Source: Rhizobium sp. SEMIA4064 | GTDB lineage: Bacteria > Pseudomonadota > Alphaproteobacteria > Rhizobiales > Rhizobiaceae | Direction: 5' to 3' | DNA: 64,000 nucleotides | Assembly (NCBI RefSeq): GCF_003025035.1 | Contig: NZ_PYJN01000022.1 | Span: 310,001 to 374,000 of the forward strand | Shown: positions 34,650 through 43,474 of the stretch, piece by piece | Numbering within the stretch: the first letter of the stretch is position 1 | Layout of the letters: each line of letters opens with the position of its first letter | Notes under the pieces: generated by a model | Database searches by the model: none | Told to the model about the DNA's origin: nothing | The model's input: only the letters and a program-made list of their open reading frames with translations | Position numbers and translations under genes: made by a program

Positions 34650-35219
34650 ATGGTCAAGGTCATCGCCTCTTCAGTCCGCAAGGGCAACGTTCTCGACGTC
34701 GACGGCAAACTCTACGTCGTTCTCACCGCTCAGAACTTTCATCCGGGCAAGGGCACGCCGGTCACCCAGGTCGACATGCGCCGCATCGTCGACGGCGTAA
34801 AGGTGTCCGAGCGCTGGCGCACCACTGAGCAGGTCGAGCGCGCCTTCGTCGAAGACGTGAACTTCCAGTACCTCTATGAAGATGGCGAAGGCTTCCACTT
34901 CATGAACCCGGCCAACTACGACCAGGTCGTCGTCGACGTCGAAACCATGGGTGACCAGAAGGCCTATCTGCAGGAAGGCATGACCTGCATCCTGTCGATC
35001 CACGAAGGCATTCCGCTGGCACTTGAGCTGCCGCGCCACGTCACGCTGGAAATCACCGAGACCGAACCGGTCGTGAAGGGCCAGACGGCATCGTCCTCCT
35101 ACAAGCCCGCCATGCTGTCGAACGGCGTGCGCACCATGGTGCCGCCGCATATCAACGCCGGCACCCGCGTCGTCATCGCCACGGAAGACAATTCCTACGT
35201 CGAGCGCGCCAAGGACTGA
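34650..35219 (+). CDS. efp: Translation elongation factor P
   Basis: A 189-residue three-domain protein that lets the ribosome pass polyproline stretches. The lysine that receives beta-lysine in E. coli, Lys34, is present at the same number in the loop FHPGKGT, consistent with the adjacent epmAB genes. The KOW-like first domain, the OB second domain (VEDVNFQYLYEDGEGFHFMN) and the C-terminal signature (TASSSYKPAMLSNGVRTMVPPHI) are all intact. A hairpin terminator follows. ACAAGGAAG serves as ribosome site. Confidence 0.97.
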   Translation: MVKVIASSVRKGNVLDVDGKLYVVLTAQNFHPGKGTPVTQVDMRRIVDGVKVSERWRTTEQVERAFVEDVNFQYLYEDGEGFHFMNPANYDQVVVDVETMGDQKAYLQEGMTCILSIHEGIPLALELPRHVTLEITETEPVVKGQTASSSYKPAMLSNGVRTMVPPHINAGTRVVIATEDNSYVERAKD

Positions 35220-35244
35220 GTGATCGGCCTATCGTTCAACGGAA

Positions 35245-35280
35245 ACGCCCTATCCTTGCGGATGGGGCGTTTTTGTTTTT
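35245..35280 (+). terminator. Rho-independent terminator of efp
   Basis: ACGCCCTATCC (35245-35255) pairs with GGATGGGGCGT (35260-35270) with one G-T-type mismatch around a TTGC loop, followed by TTTTGTTTTT. It begins 26 bases after the efp stop codon. Confidence 0.88.
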
Positions 35281-35352
35281 GGGCCTTGGCATGGTGATGG
35301 TCAGGTGAACGTTCTACCGCCGCGATTACGTGCGTGGCCCCTCAGCCCAGCT

Positions 35353-37533
35353 TCAGCCGCCCTCTTCTGCGGTCGGGGCGGCCTTTCTCAACGCAATCGC
35401 ATTGTTCACTGCAAGTGCAGCGGCTGTGGCGGTCGAGGTGCTGGACACTGTAGGCGCGCCGTCAGCGCCAACCTTTCCTTCATTGGCGACCTGAACCGTC
35501 GGAGAGGCGAATTCAATGCCGTTTTCGGCGAATACCTCGCGGATCATCGCGTAGGCGCGCCGTCGGATCCCGGACTGATGACCGGGCTTGGTGGTCATAG
35601 CAAAGCTGACGGTCATTCCGTAGTCTCCGAACTGCTCGACGCCCTTGAACTTTACGGTCTCGAGGATCAGCGGCCCGAATTCCGGATCTTCGAGCAACGT
35701 CGCTCCGACTCCCTTCACCAGCTTCTTCACCTTGACGAGATCAGTGTCGAAGGCCACGTCGATCTTAAACTTGTCGATCGCCCAATCCCGCGACATGTTT
35801 TGGACCGCGCCGAGGACGCCAAAGGGCACGGTAAAGACCGGACCGCGATGGTGCCGCAATCGCACCGATCGGATGCTGAAGGATTCAACGGTGCCCTTGT
35901 AGCTGCCGCTCTGGATGTATTCGCCGACACGGAAGGCGTCGTCCATCATGTAAAACACGCCGCTGAGGACGTCCTTGACAAGTGTCTGCGAGCCGAAACC
36001 GATGGCTACGCCGAAGATGCCTGCGCCGGCTATCAGCGGGCCAATCGCGACCCCGAGTCCCGACAGCACCGTCAGGATCGCGATGACGGCAATCAAGACG
36101 GCGAGGAAGTTCTTGAGAATCGGCAGCAGCGTCAGAAGGCGGCCATTCCGGGCTGCTTCTGCAGCATCGTTATCGGCAGCATGCGCCTTTGCTAGCCTAC
36201 TCTCGATCAGAGCCTTCACAACTTGCCAAAGAATGTCGGCCACAAGAAGAATTACGACACCGCTTAGCACGCCGCGGAAGATACGGCTCGCGGTCTCGTC
36301 CTGCATCATCATTGAGTTAAGGCGCATCACGCTCGTCAGCCACAGAGCCGCAAGTGCGATGAAGACGGCCCTTGCAGTGCGTTCGACGATGACCTCGAGA
36401 ACCGGCTTCGCGGCACCCGCATCGCTAGCGGAGCGCAGAAACGCGCCGTGGGTAACGGCGGTCACGATCTTTAGACCGGCGGGGACAAGAATGAGATAAG
36501 CGCAAAGCCACATCAGGACGCTCGCGCCACCCACCCAGAGGACCCAGATCAGGCATAGCCAGAAAACGAGTAGCCAGTCCAACACGCCATGGCGGCTGTG
36601 ATGCTCGGTCTCGCGCGGACGGTGCCATGCCATCTCAATCGCCGATGCAAGCAGGAGAAGGCCGAGGCAATAGACGACCACTTCCCTCGCTGCAGGCAGG
36701 AAGCCGAGATCAAGCATGATACCATTCGCTGCCCAGCCAAAAACGAAGATTGAAATGAACAGGGTTAGGCGGCTGAACCAGAAATGGGCGGCACTTTCCC
36801 CGATCGGAATCAAGCGCGTCGCGCCATCGCCACTTTCGTTGGGGTAGGGCGTCAGCAAGATCCTGGTAAGACGGATCATGAAGCGTCCGGCAATCAATCC
36901 AAGCAGAGTTGGCACTATAAGTTCTGTCAATAGTTGCGGCCAACTGAAACTCAAGAAAAGGCCCAGGCTTGCGATGCCGAAGATCACGAGGGGCGCAATC
37001 TCCGCAAAGAGATACCGGCCCAGAATTTGGAAACCACTCGGTGGAGACTGCGAGGCATCTACCTCCCGGTTCGTTTGCATGCGGCGTGCAAAACGGCCAA
37101 ATACCCATTCAACAGTTCGACCAATCGCCACAAGAAGCAGGAAGAAAGTCAGGACGGTGATTGGTCGGCGATCGTTAATGCCCGCCATCGTCGTCTCTCT
37201 GGCCTTCTCGAACTCGCCCGGCACGAGTGGCACTGCGGCCACGACCGACGTCACATGATCCCTTATGGCGTTGAGCCGCTGCGTGAATTCGTTGGCGGAG
37301 GCGCCCGGCATCCCTTCGTCTGCTGGGGCCGGCTTGGCGCGCGAAGCGAGCAACGACCGAATGTCGGCGTCGTCGAGGAGCTTTGTAAGCTGATTGATCT
37401 TCTGCTGCGTCGCCTCAGAGACGGCAGTTTGATCGGCGGCTAGGCCGGCGCTGCCGCTGGCCACAATCAACAGAAACGCCGCCAAGATAATGAATGGCCT
37501 TGACCAGACTAATCGCGCACTCGTGAACATCAT
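35353..37533 (-). CDS. MscS-family mechanosensitive channel, large form
   Basis: A 726-residue inner-membrane protein. A signal or first helix (FIILAAFLLIVASGSAGLA) leads to a periplasmic part of about 100 residues, then some ten hydrophobic segments. The MscS core lies at about 490-680: the pore helix region AIGPLIAGAGIFGVAIGFGSQTLVKDVLSGVF, the beta domain with VEFS-like TVESFSIRSVRLRHHRGPVFTVPFG, and the final alpha/beta domain. It resembles the large YbiO/YnaI-type channels that release solutes under osmotic downshock. The tail after 690 is low-complexity Ser/Thr/Ala-rich. GGAGGGGGCGGAG precedes the start. Confidence 0.9.
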   Translation of the reverse strand: MMFTSARLVWSRPFIILAAFLLIVASGSAGLAADQTAVSEATQQKINQLTKLLDDADIRSLLASRAKPAPADEGMPGASANEFTQRLNAIRDHVTSVVAAVPLVPGEFEKARETTMAGINDRRPITVLTFFLLLVAIGRTVEWVFGRFARRMQTNREVDASQSPPSGFQILGRYLFAEIAPLVIFGIASLGLFLSFSWPQLLTELIVPTLLGLIAGRFMIRLTRILLTPYPNESGDGATRLIPIGESAAHFWFSRLTLFISIFVFGWAANGIMLDLGFLPAAREVVVYCLGLLLLASAIEMAWHRPRETEHHSRHGVLDWLLVFWLCLIWVLWVGGASVLMWLCAYLILVPAGLKIVTAVTHGAFLRSASDAGAAKPVLEVIVERTARAVFIALAALWLTSVMRLNSMMMQDETASRIFRGVLSGVVILLVADILWQVVKALIESRLAKAHAADNDAAEAARNGRLLTLLPILKNFLAVLIAVIAILTVLSGLGVAIGPLIAGAGIFGVAIGFGSQTLVKDVLSGVFYMMDDAFRVGEYIQSGSYKGTVESFSIRSVRLRHHRGPVFTVPFGVLGAVQNMSRDWAIDKFKIDVAFDTDLVKVKKLVKGVGATLLEDPEFGPLILETVKFKGVEQFGDYGMTVSFAMTTKPGHQSGIRRRAYAMIREVFAENGIEFASPTVQVANEGKVGADGAPTVSSTSTATAAALAVNNAIALRKAAPTAEEGG

Positions 37534-37737
37534 GCTCCGCCCCCTCCCTCAATATACAGTCATTATCCGCTCACTTTCGAAAAAAGCCTAATTTTGTTGA
37601 AGCATCATCTCGCTTTTTGGCGGACTGCGGCGCTCAACGACACGCTCACAGGCGGTAGATGATAAGTTACAAGAGCGGGGGGAGGGGCCAGGCAGAAAAT
37701 TGCGTCGTCCGTAGCCGTGCCTGACTATCGCCCCAAA

Positions 37738-39591
37738 CTACCGCGACGGCGAATTCGCCCTCTTGGGGCTTATATCCGGTATCGCTACGGCCGGCGGCAC
37801 GACTTCGGCGACGACCTCCTCGTGCGGCACCAGTGCCTGCAGGTGCAGCACGCGCGGCGACATTGCCTGGAGATAGGCTTCGGAACGGCCGATATAGATG
37901 ACGGTGGCGTCGGTGAATTCCGTCAGCAGCGCCGAGAACTTGGCCTGGATATCCGGCTCCAGCCCTTCCATGACTTCGTCGAGGATGATCCATTTCGGTT
38001 GCGCCAGCAGCAGATGCGCGAAGGAGAGCGCCTTTTGCTCGTCATTGTCCAGCAGCCGATCCCAACGCGCCTGCGTATCGAGCCGGCTCTTCAGGCGGCT
38101 AAGGCCGACCCTGTCCATCGCGGCCTCGACGGCGGCATCCTCATAGGCATCCCGATCCTCGGGGAAGCAGATCGCTTCGCGGAGCGTACCGCCCGGGACA
38201 TAGGGCGTATGCGGCATGAACAACATGTCTTCCATCGGCGGCAGGCTGATCTTGCCGGCGCCGCAGTTCCACTGATGCGCCAGCGACTGGAACAGCAGCC
38301 TGCGGTTCACGCCATGATCGCCGTTGACCATGATGTGCTCGCCGGCGGCAATCGTCACCGTGCCTTCGCGGATACGGAAACCGTTCTCGATGACATCCTC
38401 GCTGGTCTTGGTGGAAATCTCCATATCCGTCCAGACCATTTCACCGGGCGCAGCATGATCGAAAGCAATGGTGTGCGGCATGACCGTGCCGTCATCCATC
38501 TCCGTCAACGCCTGACGGAAATCGGTGACACGCATCAGTGTGGCCCGCCACTCTGCGATCGGGCCGAAATTGGCGACATACCAACGCAAGGCGGAATTGA
38601 CCTGGTTGAAGGCACCGACCGCCACCATCAACTGACCGATGGTCAGTCCGCCGGAGAAATAGGCGGGCGCAGCCACCAGGATCGGAATGATCAGCACCAG
38701 CCAGCCATAACCGGCCGAAACCCAGGTGAGATTGGTATTGGCGATGGCGAGCTGGCGGATGACGGCAAGCACAGCGGAGATATCGAGATTGATCCGCCGG
38801 CGCTCATTCTCCTCGCCGCCGGCAATGGTGATCGCCGGCATATGCTCATTGGCATGCATCAGCGCAAAGCGCAGCTCGGCTTCCTTGGAATAGCGGTCGG
38901 CGTTCAGCCGCACCAGCCGGCGGCCGACGAACTGGCTGAGGAACGAGGCAGACCCCGCATAGATGATCGCCGCCCAGACCATGTAACCGGGAATGGAGAA
39001 GCTCATGCCTTTGAAATTGAAGACCATGCCGCTGGACAATTCCCAGAGCACGCCGATGAAGCTCAGCAGCAGGATCGTCGCCTGCACCAGGCCGATCGCG
39101 AGGCCTGTCGTGCTTTCAGCCAGATTGCGCGCATCCTCATGCAGCCGCTGATCCGGATTGACGCCGATCAAGCCGGAGGAGGCGAGACGAAGCGCACGCT
39201 TGGCCTGCAGCCATTGGTCGACGAGATCGCGCGCCAAGCCCTCGCGCATATAGAGCGCGGTCATTTGATTGAGCCATGCCTGCACGACGTTGAGGACCAA
39301 AAGCAGGCCTGCGATAATGCCGAAGACGCCGAGCTGATGGAAGAACGCATGGGTGTCGCGCCGCGCCAGCGAATCGTAAAATGGCGCATTCCAATTGTTG
39401 AGAAGAACCTGGACGTACGCCGTAACCAGGATAATCACGAACAATGCGATCGTAAGGGAAATAATCTTGATGCGTACCGCCGAATTCCAAAAAGCGGAAA
39501 ACATCATGCGCAGCCGATAGAGAACGCTAAAGTCGTAACCGACCCGGTCAGCACTCTCGATATTCGGCTTGGCTTGTGCTTCAACTGCCAT
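37738..39591 (-). CDS. SbmA/YddA-type ABC transporter with degenerate ATPase domain
   Basis: A 617-residue fusion of an SbmA/BacA-like membrane domain (1-375, about six helices, with the typical NNWNAPFYDSL motif near 66) and a C-terminal nucleotide-binding domain, the architecture of YddA and Rv1819c-type peptide or cobalamin transporters. The ATPase part has lost key residues. The Walker A position reads NGDHGVNRRL (423-432) without the lysine, the signature is DNDEQ (515-519), and the H-loop position is IGRSEA without histidine. Walker B (WIILDEV, 534-540) is kept. ATP hydrolysis is therefore doubtful. The start at 39591 (MAVEAQAK) follows AGGGA; a GTG at 39612 is less likely. Confidence 0.85.
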   Translation of the reverse strand: MAVEAQAKPNIESADRVGYDFSVLYRLRMMFSAFWNSAVRIKIISLTIALFVIILVTAYVQVLLNNWNAPFYDSLARRDTHAFFHQLGVFGIIAGLLLVLNVVQAWLNQMTALYMREGLARDLVDQWLQAKRALRLASSGLIGVNPDQRLHEDARNLAESTTGLAIGLVQATILLLSFIGVLWELSSGMVFNFKGMSFSIPGYMVWAAIIYAGSASFLSQFVGRRLVRLNADRYSKEAELRFALMHANEHMPAITIAGGEENERRRINLDISAVLAVIRQLAIANTNLTWVSAGYGWLVLIIPILVAAPAYFSGGLTIGQLMVAVGAFNQVNSALRWYVANFGPIAEWRATLMRVTDFRQALTEMDDGTVMPHTIAFDHAAPGEMVWTDMEISTKTSEDVIENGFRIREGTVTIAAGEHIMVNGDHGVNRRLLFQSLAHQWNCGAGKISLPPMEDMLFMPHTPYVPGGTLREAICFPEDRDAYEDAAVEAAMDRVGLSRLKSRLDTQARWDRLLDNDEQKALSFAHLLLAQPKWIILDEVMEGLEPDIQAKFSALLTEFTDATVIYIGRSEAYLQAMSPRVLHLQALVPHEEVVAEVVPPAVAIPDISPKRANSPSR

Positions 39592-39759
39592 CAACAGGTC
39601 CCTGCAACGCACTTAATCCCCAGTTAATCATGACCTGCTCACATGTCCATCCATGCGTTACATCAGCGTGATCACGTTCAGTATATACACCGTTTCACGC
39701 CTTGAACCGAATAAGGCCAAGGGATAGCTTGCGCCCGAAAGATTGATGAAAGCCTTCCA

Positions 39760-40602
39760 ATGCAATTTCACGGCACCGCGGACTATATTGCCGACAAGGA
39801 TCTGATGGTCGCCGTCAATGCCGCCATACGGCTGGAACGACCGCTTTTGGTGAAAGGCGAGCCGGGAACCGGCAAGACGGAACTGGCTCGTCAGGTCGCC
39901 GCGGCCCTGGGTCTCGACCTCATCGAATGGAACATCAAATCCACCACGAAGGCGCAGCAAGGCCTCTACGAGTATGATGCCGTCTCGCGCCTGCGCGACA
40001 GCCAATTGGGCGACGCCCACGTCAATGACGTCAGGAACTACATCCGCCAAGGCAAGCTCTGGCAGGCCTTTACGGCACCGAAGAAATGCGTGCTGCTGAT
40101 CGACGAGATCGACAAGGCCGACATCGAATTCCCGAACGATCTGCTGCAGGAACTCGACCGCATGGAGTTCCATGTCTACGAAACCGGCGAAACGATCCAC
40201 GCCGCTGTCAGACCGATCGTCATCATTACTTCGAACAATGAAAAGGAGCTGCCAGACGCCTTCCTGCGCCGCTGCTTCTTCCACTATATCCGCTTCCCCG
40301 ATGCTGAAACGCTGACGCATATCGTCGAGGTGCACTATCCCGGCATCAAGCAGGCGCTGGTGCGGGCGGCACTCACCCAATTTTTCGAGATCCGCGATGT
40401 GCCGGGGCTGAAGAAGAAACCCTCGACCTCCGAAGCGCTCGATTGGATCCGCCTGCTGGTCGCCGACGACGTCGATCCCGCCACCCTGCGTGCCGATGCG
40501 AAGAGCGCGCTGCCGAAGCTGCATGGCGCGCTGCTAAAGAACGAGCAGGACGTCCATCTCTTCGAACGGCTGGCCTTCATGGCGCGCGGGCAAGGGAAAT
40601 GA
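39760..40602 (+). CDS. MoxR-family AAA+ ATPase
   Basis: A 280-residue AAA+ chaperone-like ATPase with Walker A GEPGTGKTE (37-45), Walker B VLLIDEIDK (about 112-120), and sensor 1 IITSNNEKELPDAFLRRCFFHY. MoxR ATPases act with VWA-domain partners in metal insertion or complex assembly; a VWA (CoxE-like) gene lies 1.6 kb downstream on the same strand, beyond a Nudix gene and metA. It is divergent from the SbmA-like gene with a 168-base gap and overlaps the Nudix gene by four bases. Confidence 0.9.
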   Translation: MQFHGTADYIADKDLMVAVNAAIRLERPLLVKGEPGTGKTELARQVAAALGLDLIEWNIKSTTKAQQGLYEYDAVSRLRDSQLGDAHVNDVRNYIRQGKLWQAFTAPKKCVLLIDEIDKADIEFPNDLLQELDRMEFHVYETGETIHAAVRPIVIITSNNEKELPDAFLRRCFFHYIRFPDAETLTHIVEVHYPGIKQALVRAALTQFFEIRDVPGLKKKPSTSEALDWIRLLVADDVDPATLRADAKSALPKLHGALLKNEQDVHLFERLAFMARGQGK

Positions 40603-41024
40603 TGCAGCCGGATGCAGTGAAGGTCTTGATCTACGCGTTGCGCGACCGGCATCTGCTGGTATTCGATGAGCCGGATTTTCCCGCCATCCAGCTCCAGGTT
40701 CCCGGCGGCACCGTCGAACCCGGCGAAGATATTGCAACGGCGGCGGCGCGCGAATTCGAAGAGGAGACCGGTTTTGCGCCGGACGAACTCCATCCGCTCG
40801 ACGTCCATGACTACCGTTTCGAGAAGGAAGGTCGCGAGCACCATCACCGCCGGCACTATTTCCGCTGCCATATCTCCGAGACGGCGCCTGCCACCTGGCT
40901 TCACTACGAAATGACGCCGTTCGGCGGCGGCGATCCGATTGGCTTCCGTTTCTTCTGGCTGCCGATCGAGGACGCCAAGCAACGTCTGGGCTATGGCATG
41001 CAGGCACTCCTTGAACATCTGTAG
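40599..41024 (+). CDS. Nudix hydrolase
   Basis: A 141-residue protein with a complete Nudix box, GGTVEPGEDIATAAAREF followed by EEETGF (about 31-54), matching GX5EX7REUXEEXGU. It would hydrolyse a nucleoside diphosphate-X compound; the substrate is not evident. A His-rich patch (EHHHRRHYF) follows the box. The start overlaps the moxR stop (ATGATG, 40599 or 40602), so the two genes are coupled. The frame is open further upstream over moxR without family sequence. Confidence 0.85.
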   Translation: MMQPDAVKVLIYALRDRHLLVFDEPDFPAIQLQVPGGTVEPGEDIATAAAREFEEETGFAPDELHPLDVHDYRFEKEGREHHHRRHYFRCHISETAPATWLHYEMTPFGGGDPIGFRFFWLPIEDAKQRLGYGMQALLEHL

Positions 41025-41106
41025 GCTACATCCGAAATAGGGCGCGGCCGCCAGCTTCCTTCAACGCTTGCCCCATTGACCCGCCGGGGTAGCAGGTCTA
41101 TTGAAT

Positions 41107-41163
41107 TTCTCCCGTGGTGATTTGGCCGGCCGGCTTGCAGCCACGTTAAAAAAGTCGCTAAAG
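41107..41163 (+). promoter_or_regulatory. SAM-II riboswitch (metA RNA motif)
   Basis: The sequence matches the conserved SAM-II aptamer of alphaproteobacteria. CGTGG (41113-41117) pairs with CCACG (41141-41145) around a loop containing GATTTG and GGCTTGCAG, and the 3' strand ends in AAGTCGCTAAAGG, the pseudoknot-forming tail. Binding of S-adenosylmethionine would lower metA expression. It is followed at once by a terminator hairpin. Confidence 0.93.
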
Positions 41164-41176
41164 GGCCGCGTGCGGA

Positions 41177-41209
41177 CCGGTAGCGATTCTTATCGCGGCC
41201 GGTTTTTTT
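41177..41209 (+). terminator. Attenuator terminator of the SAM-II/metA leader
   Basis: CCGGTAGCGAT and ATCGCGGCCGG (41177-41202) form a stem interrupted by an internal mismatch around TTCT, followed by seven Ts. It lies between the aptamer and metA, 21 bases before the start codon, so it is the likely expression platform. Confidence 0.75.
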
Positions 41210-41230
41210 GTTTTTGGTCGAGTGACAACG

Positions 41231-42157
41231 ATGCCCATCAAGATTCCCGATACGCTGCCCGCGTTTGAAGCCCTCCAGAGCGAGGGTGTGCGGGTGATGA
41301 CCGAAACGGTGGCAATCCGGCAGGATATTCGCCCCCTTCAGATCGGGCTTCTCAATCTCATGCCGAACAAGATCAAGACCGAAGTTCAGATGGCGCGCCT
41401 TGTCGGCGCCTCGCCGCTCCAGGTGGAATTCTCGCTGATCCGCGTTGGCGGCCACAAGGCCAAGAATACATCCGAAGAGCATCTGCTCGCCTTCTACCAA
41501 ACCTGGGAGGAGGTGAAGCACCGCAAATATGATGGCTTCATCATCACCGGCGCGCCGATCGAGCTGCTGGATTATGAGGAAGTCACCTACTGGGACGAGA
41601 TGCAGCAGATCTTCGACTGGACGGCGACCAATGTCCATTCCACAATGAACGTCTGCTGGGGCGCAATGGCGGCTGCCTATCATTTCCATAAGGTGCCAAA
41701 ATATACGCTGAAGGAAAAAGCCTTCGGGGTCTATCGCCACCAGAACCTGAAGCCCTCCTCGGTCTATCTCAACGGCTTCTCCGATGATTTCGCCATTCCG
41801 GTCTCGCGTTGGACGGAAGTGCGTCGCGCCGACATCGAAAAGGTGCTGGGATTGCAGATCTTGATGGAATCGAGCGAGATGGGCGTCTGCCTGGTCCACG
41901 AGCAGGCCTGTAATCGGCTCTACATGTTCAATCATGTGGAGTATGATTCCACTTCGCTGGCGGACGAATATTTTCGGGACGTGAATGCGGGCGTGCCGAT
42001 CAAGATGCCGCATAATTATTTCCCGCATAACGACCCGGAGATCGCACCGCAGAACCGTTGGCGCAGCCATGCGCATCTGTTCTTCGGCAACTGGATCAAC
42101 GAGATCTACCAGACGACGCCTTATGATCTCGAGGAGATCGGCCAAGAGAGGTTCTGA
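41231..42157 (+). CDS. metA: Homoserine O-acetyltransferase MetA
   Basis: A 308-residue enzyme of the MetA family for the first committed step of methionine synthesis. The catalytic cysteine is Cys142 (MNVCWGAMAA). Residue 111, which decides the acyl donor, is Glu (GAPIE111), the marker of acetyl-CoA use; the E. coli succinyltransferase has Gly here. So this is probably a homoserine acetyltransferase despite belonging to the family often annotated as succinyltransferase. His and Glu partners lie in the FNHVEYD segment. The start at 41231 (MPIKIPDTLPA) fits the family; an upstream GTG at 41222 is less likely. It is preceded by a SAM-II riboswitch. Confidence 0.93.
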   Translation: MPIKIPDTLPAFEALQSEGVRVMTETVAIRQDIRPLQIGLLNLMPNKIKTEVQMARLVGASPLQVEFSLIRVGGHKAKNTSEEHLLAFYQTWEEVKHRKYDGFIITGAPIELLDYEEVTYWDEMQQIFDWTATNVHSTMNVCWGAMAAAYHFHKVPKYTLKEKAFGVYRHQNLKPSSVYLNGFSDDFAIPVSRWTEVRRADIEKVLGLQILMESSEMGVCLVHEQACNRLYMFNHVEYDSTSLADEYFRDVNAGVPIKMPHNYFPHNDPEIAPQNRWRSHAHLFFGNWINEIYQTTPYDLEEIGQERF

Positions 42158-42159
42158 GC

Positions 42160-43347
42160 TTGTTCATTCCCTTCCTCCTGAAGCTGAAGGAAGCAAAGGT
42201 TCCGGTGACACTCCGGGAATTCCTGTCGCTTCTGGAGGGAATGGAAGAGGGGATCGCCGATTACGACGTCGAGGCCTTCTATTATCTGGCCCGCGCGACG
42301 CTGATCAAGGACGAGCGCTTCATCGACCGTTTCGATCAGGTCTTTGCCGATTATTTCCGCGGTGTCGAGGCCGTCGGCGGCGATACGGCGCCGGCTGAGG
42401 CGGTCGCTATCCCCGATGAATGGCTGCGCAAGCTGGCCGAAAGACATCTGGCGGACGAGGAAAAGAAGCTGGTCGAGGCGCTCGGCGGTTTCGAAAAGCT
42501 GATGGAGACGCTGCGTGAGCGTCTTGCCGAACAACAGGGCCGACATCAGGGCGGCTCGAAATGGATCGGCACGGCGGGCACGGCGCCATTCGGCGCCTAT
42601 GGCTATAACCCGGAAGGCGTGCGCATTGGCCAGGATGCGTCCCGTCACCGCAAGGCGGCGAAAGTCTGGGACCGTCGAGAATTTCAAAACCTCGACGACA
42701 GCGTCGAGCTCGGCACCCGCAACATCAAGGTGGCGCTGAAACGGCTGCGTCGCTGGGTGCGCGAAGGGGCGGCCGAAGAGCTCGACCTTTCCGGCACGAT
42801 CCGCTCCACCGCCGAGCACGGCTATCTCGACGTCCAGACCCGGCCCGAACGGCGCAATGCCATCAAACTGCTGATGTTCTTCGATGTCGGCGGCTCGATG
42901 GACGATCATATCCGCGTGGTCGAGGAACTATTCTCCGCGGCCCGCGCCGAATTCCGGCACATGGAATATTTCTACTTCCACAACTGTCTCTACGAAGGCG
43001 TGTGGAAGGACAATCGCCGCCGGCGCGCCGATGCCACCGCGACGACCGATCTGATCCGTACCTTCGGCCCGGATTATCGCGTCGTCTTCGTCGGCGATGC
43101 CTCGATGAGCCCCTATGAGATCACCCATCCCGGCGGCTCGGTGGAACATTGGAACAAGGAGGCTGGCGATATTTGGCTCAGCCGCATCACCGGCCATTTC
43201 CGCAAATGCGTCTGGCTCAATCCCGTGCCGGAAAATTACTGGGGCTACACGACCTCGATCTCCATCATCCGCCGCCTGCTTACGGAGCGGATGTATCCTC
43301 TGACGCTCGGCGGCTTGGAGAAGGCGACGAGGGAATTGTCGCGCTGA
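42160..43347 (+). CDS. VWA domain-containing protein (CoxE-like)
   Basis: A 395-residue cytoplasmic protein. The first 230 residues are helical and charged, and the C-terminal VWA part carries the metal-site motif DVGGSMDDH at about 244-252, where the usual DxSxS has Gly for the first Ser. This is the partner type of MoxR ATPases; the moxR gene is upstream at 39760. The predicted start is a TTG at 42160, two bases after the metA stop codon, so translation may be coupled to metA. Its target complex is unknown. Confidence 0.85.
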   Translation: MFIPFLLKLKEAKVPVTLREFLSLLEGMEEGIADYDVEAFYYLARATLIKDERFIDRFDQVFADYFRGVEAVGGDTAPAEAVAIPDEWLRKLAERHLADEEKKLVEALGGFEKLMETLRERLAEQQGRHQGGSKWIGTAGTAPFGAYGYNPEGVRIGQDASRHRKAAKVWDRREFQNLDDSVELGTRNIKVALKRLRRWVREGAAEELDLSGTIRSTAEHGYLDVQTRPERRNAIKLLMFFDVGGSMDDHIRVVEELFSAARAEFRHMEYFYFHNCLYEGVWKDNRRRRADATATTDLIRTFGPDYRVVFVGDASMSPYEITHPGGSVEHWNKEAGDIWLSRITGHFRKCVWLNPVPENYWGYTTSISIIRRLLTERMYPLTLGGLEKATRELSR

Positions 43348-43474
43348 GCTACGTCTCCTCGGGGCAGCCGCAGCCTTTGCAAGCCGAAATGCCACCAAAT
43401 CACCACAACCCCTTGTAGAAAGAAACATGCGGCATTGGTGAATACTATCCCGGATCACGGGGAAATTGGTGGAG

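Noticed and set aside
37717..39627. A 636-codon open frame on the plus strand opposite the SbmA-like gene
   Set aside because: Antisense frame without family sequence; the minus strand gene has clear membrane segments and an ATPase fold.
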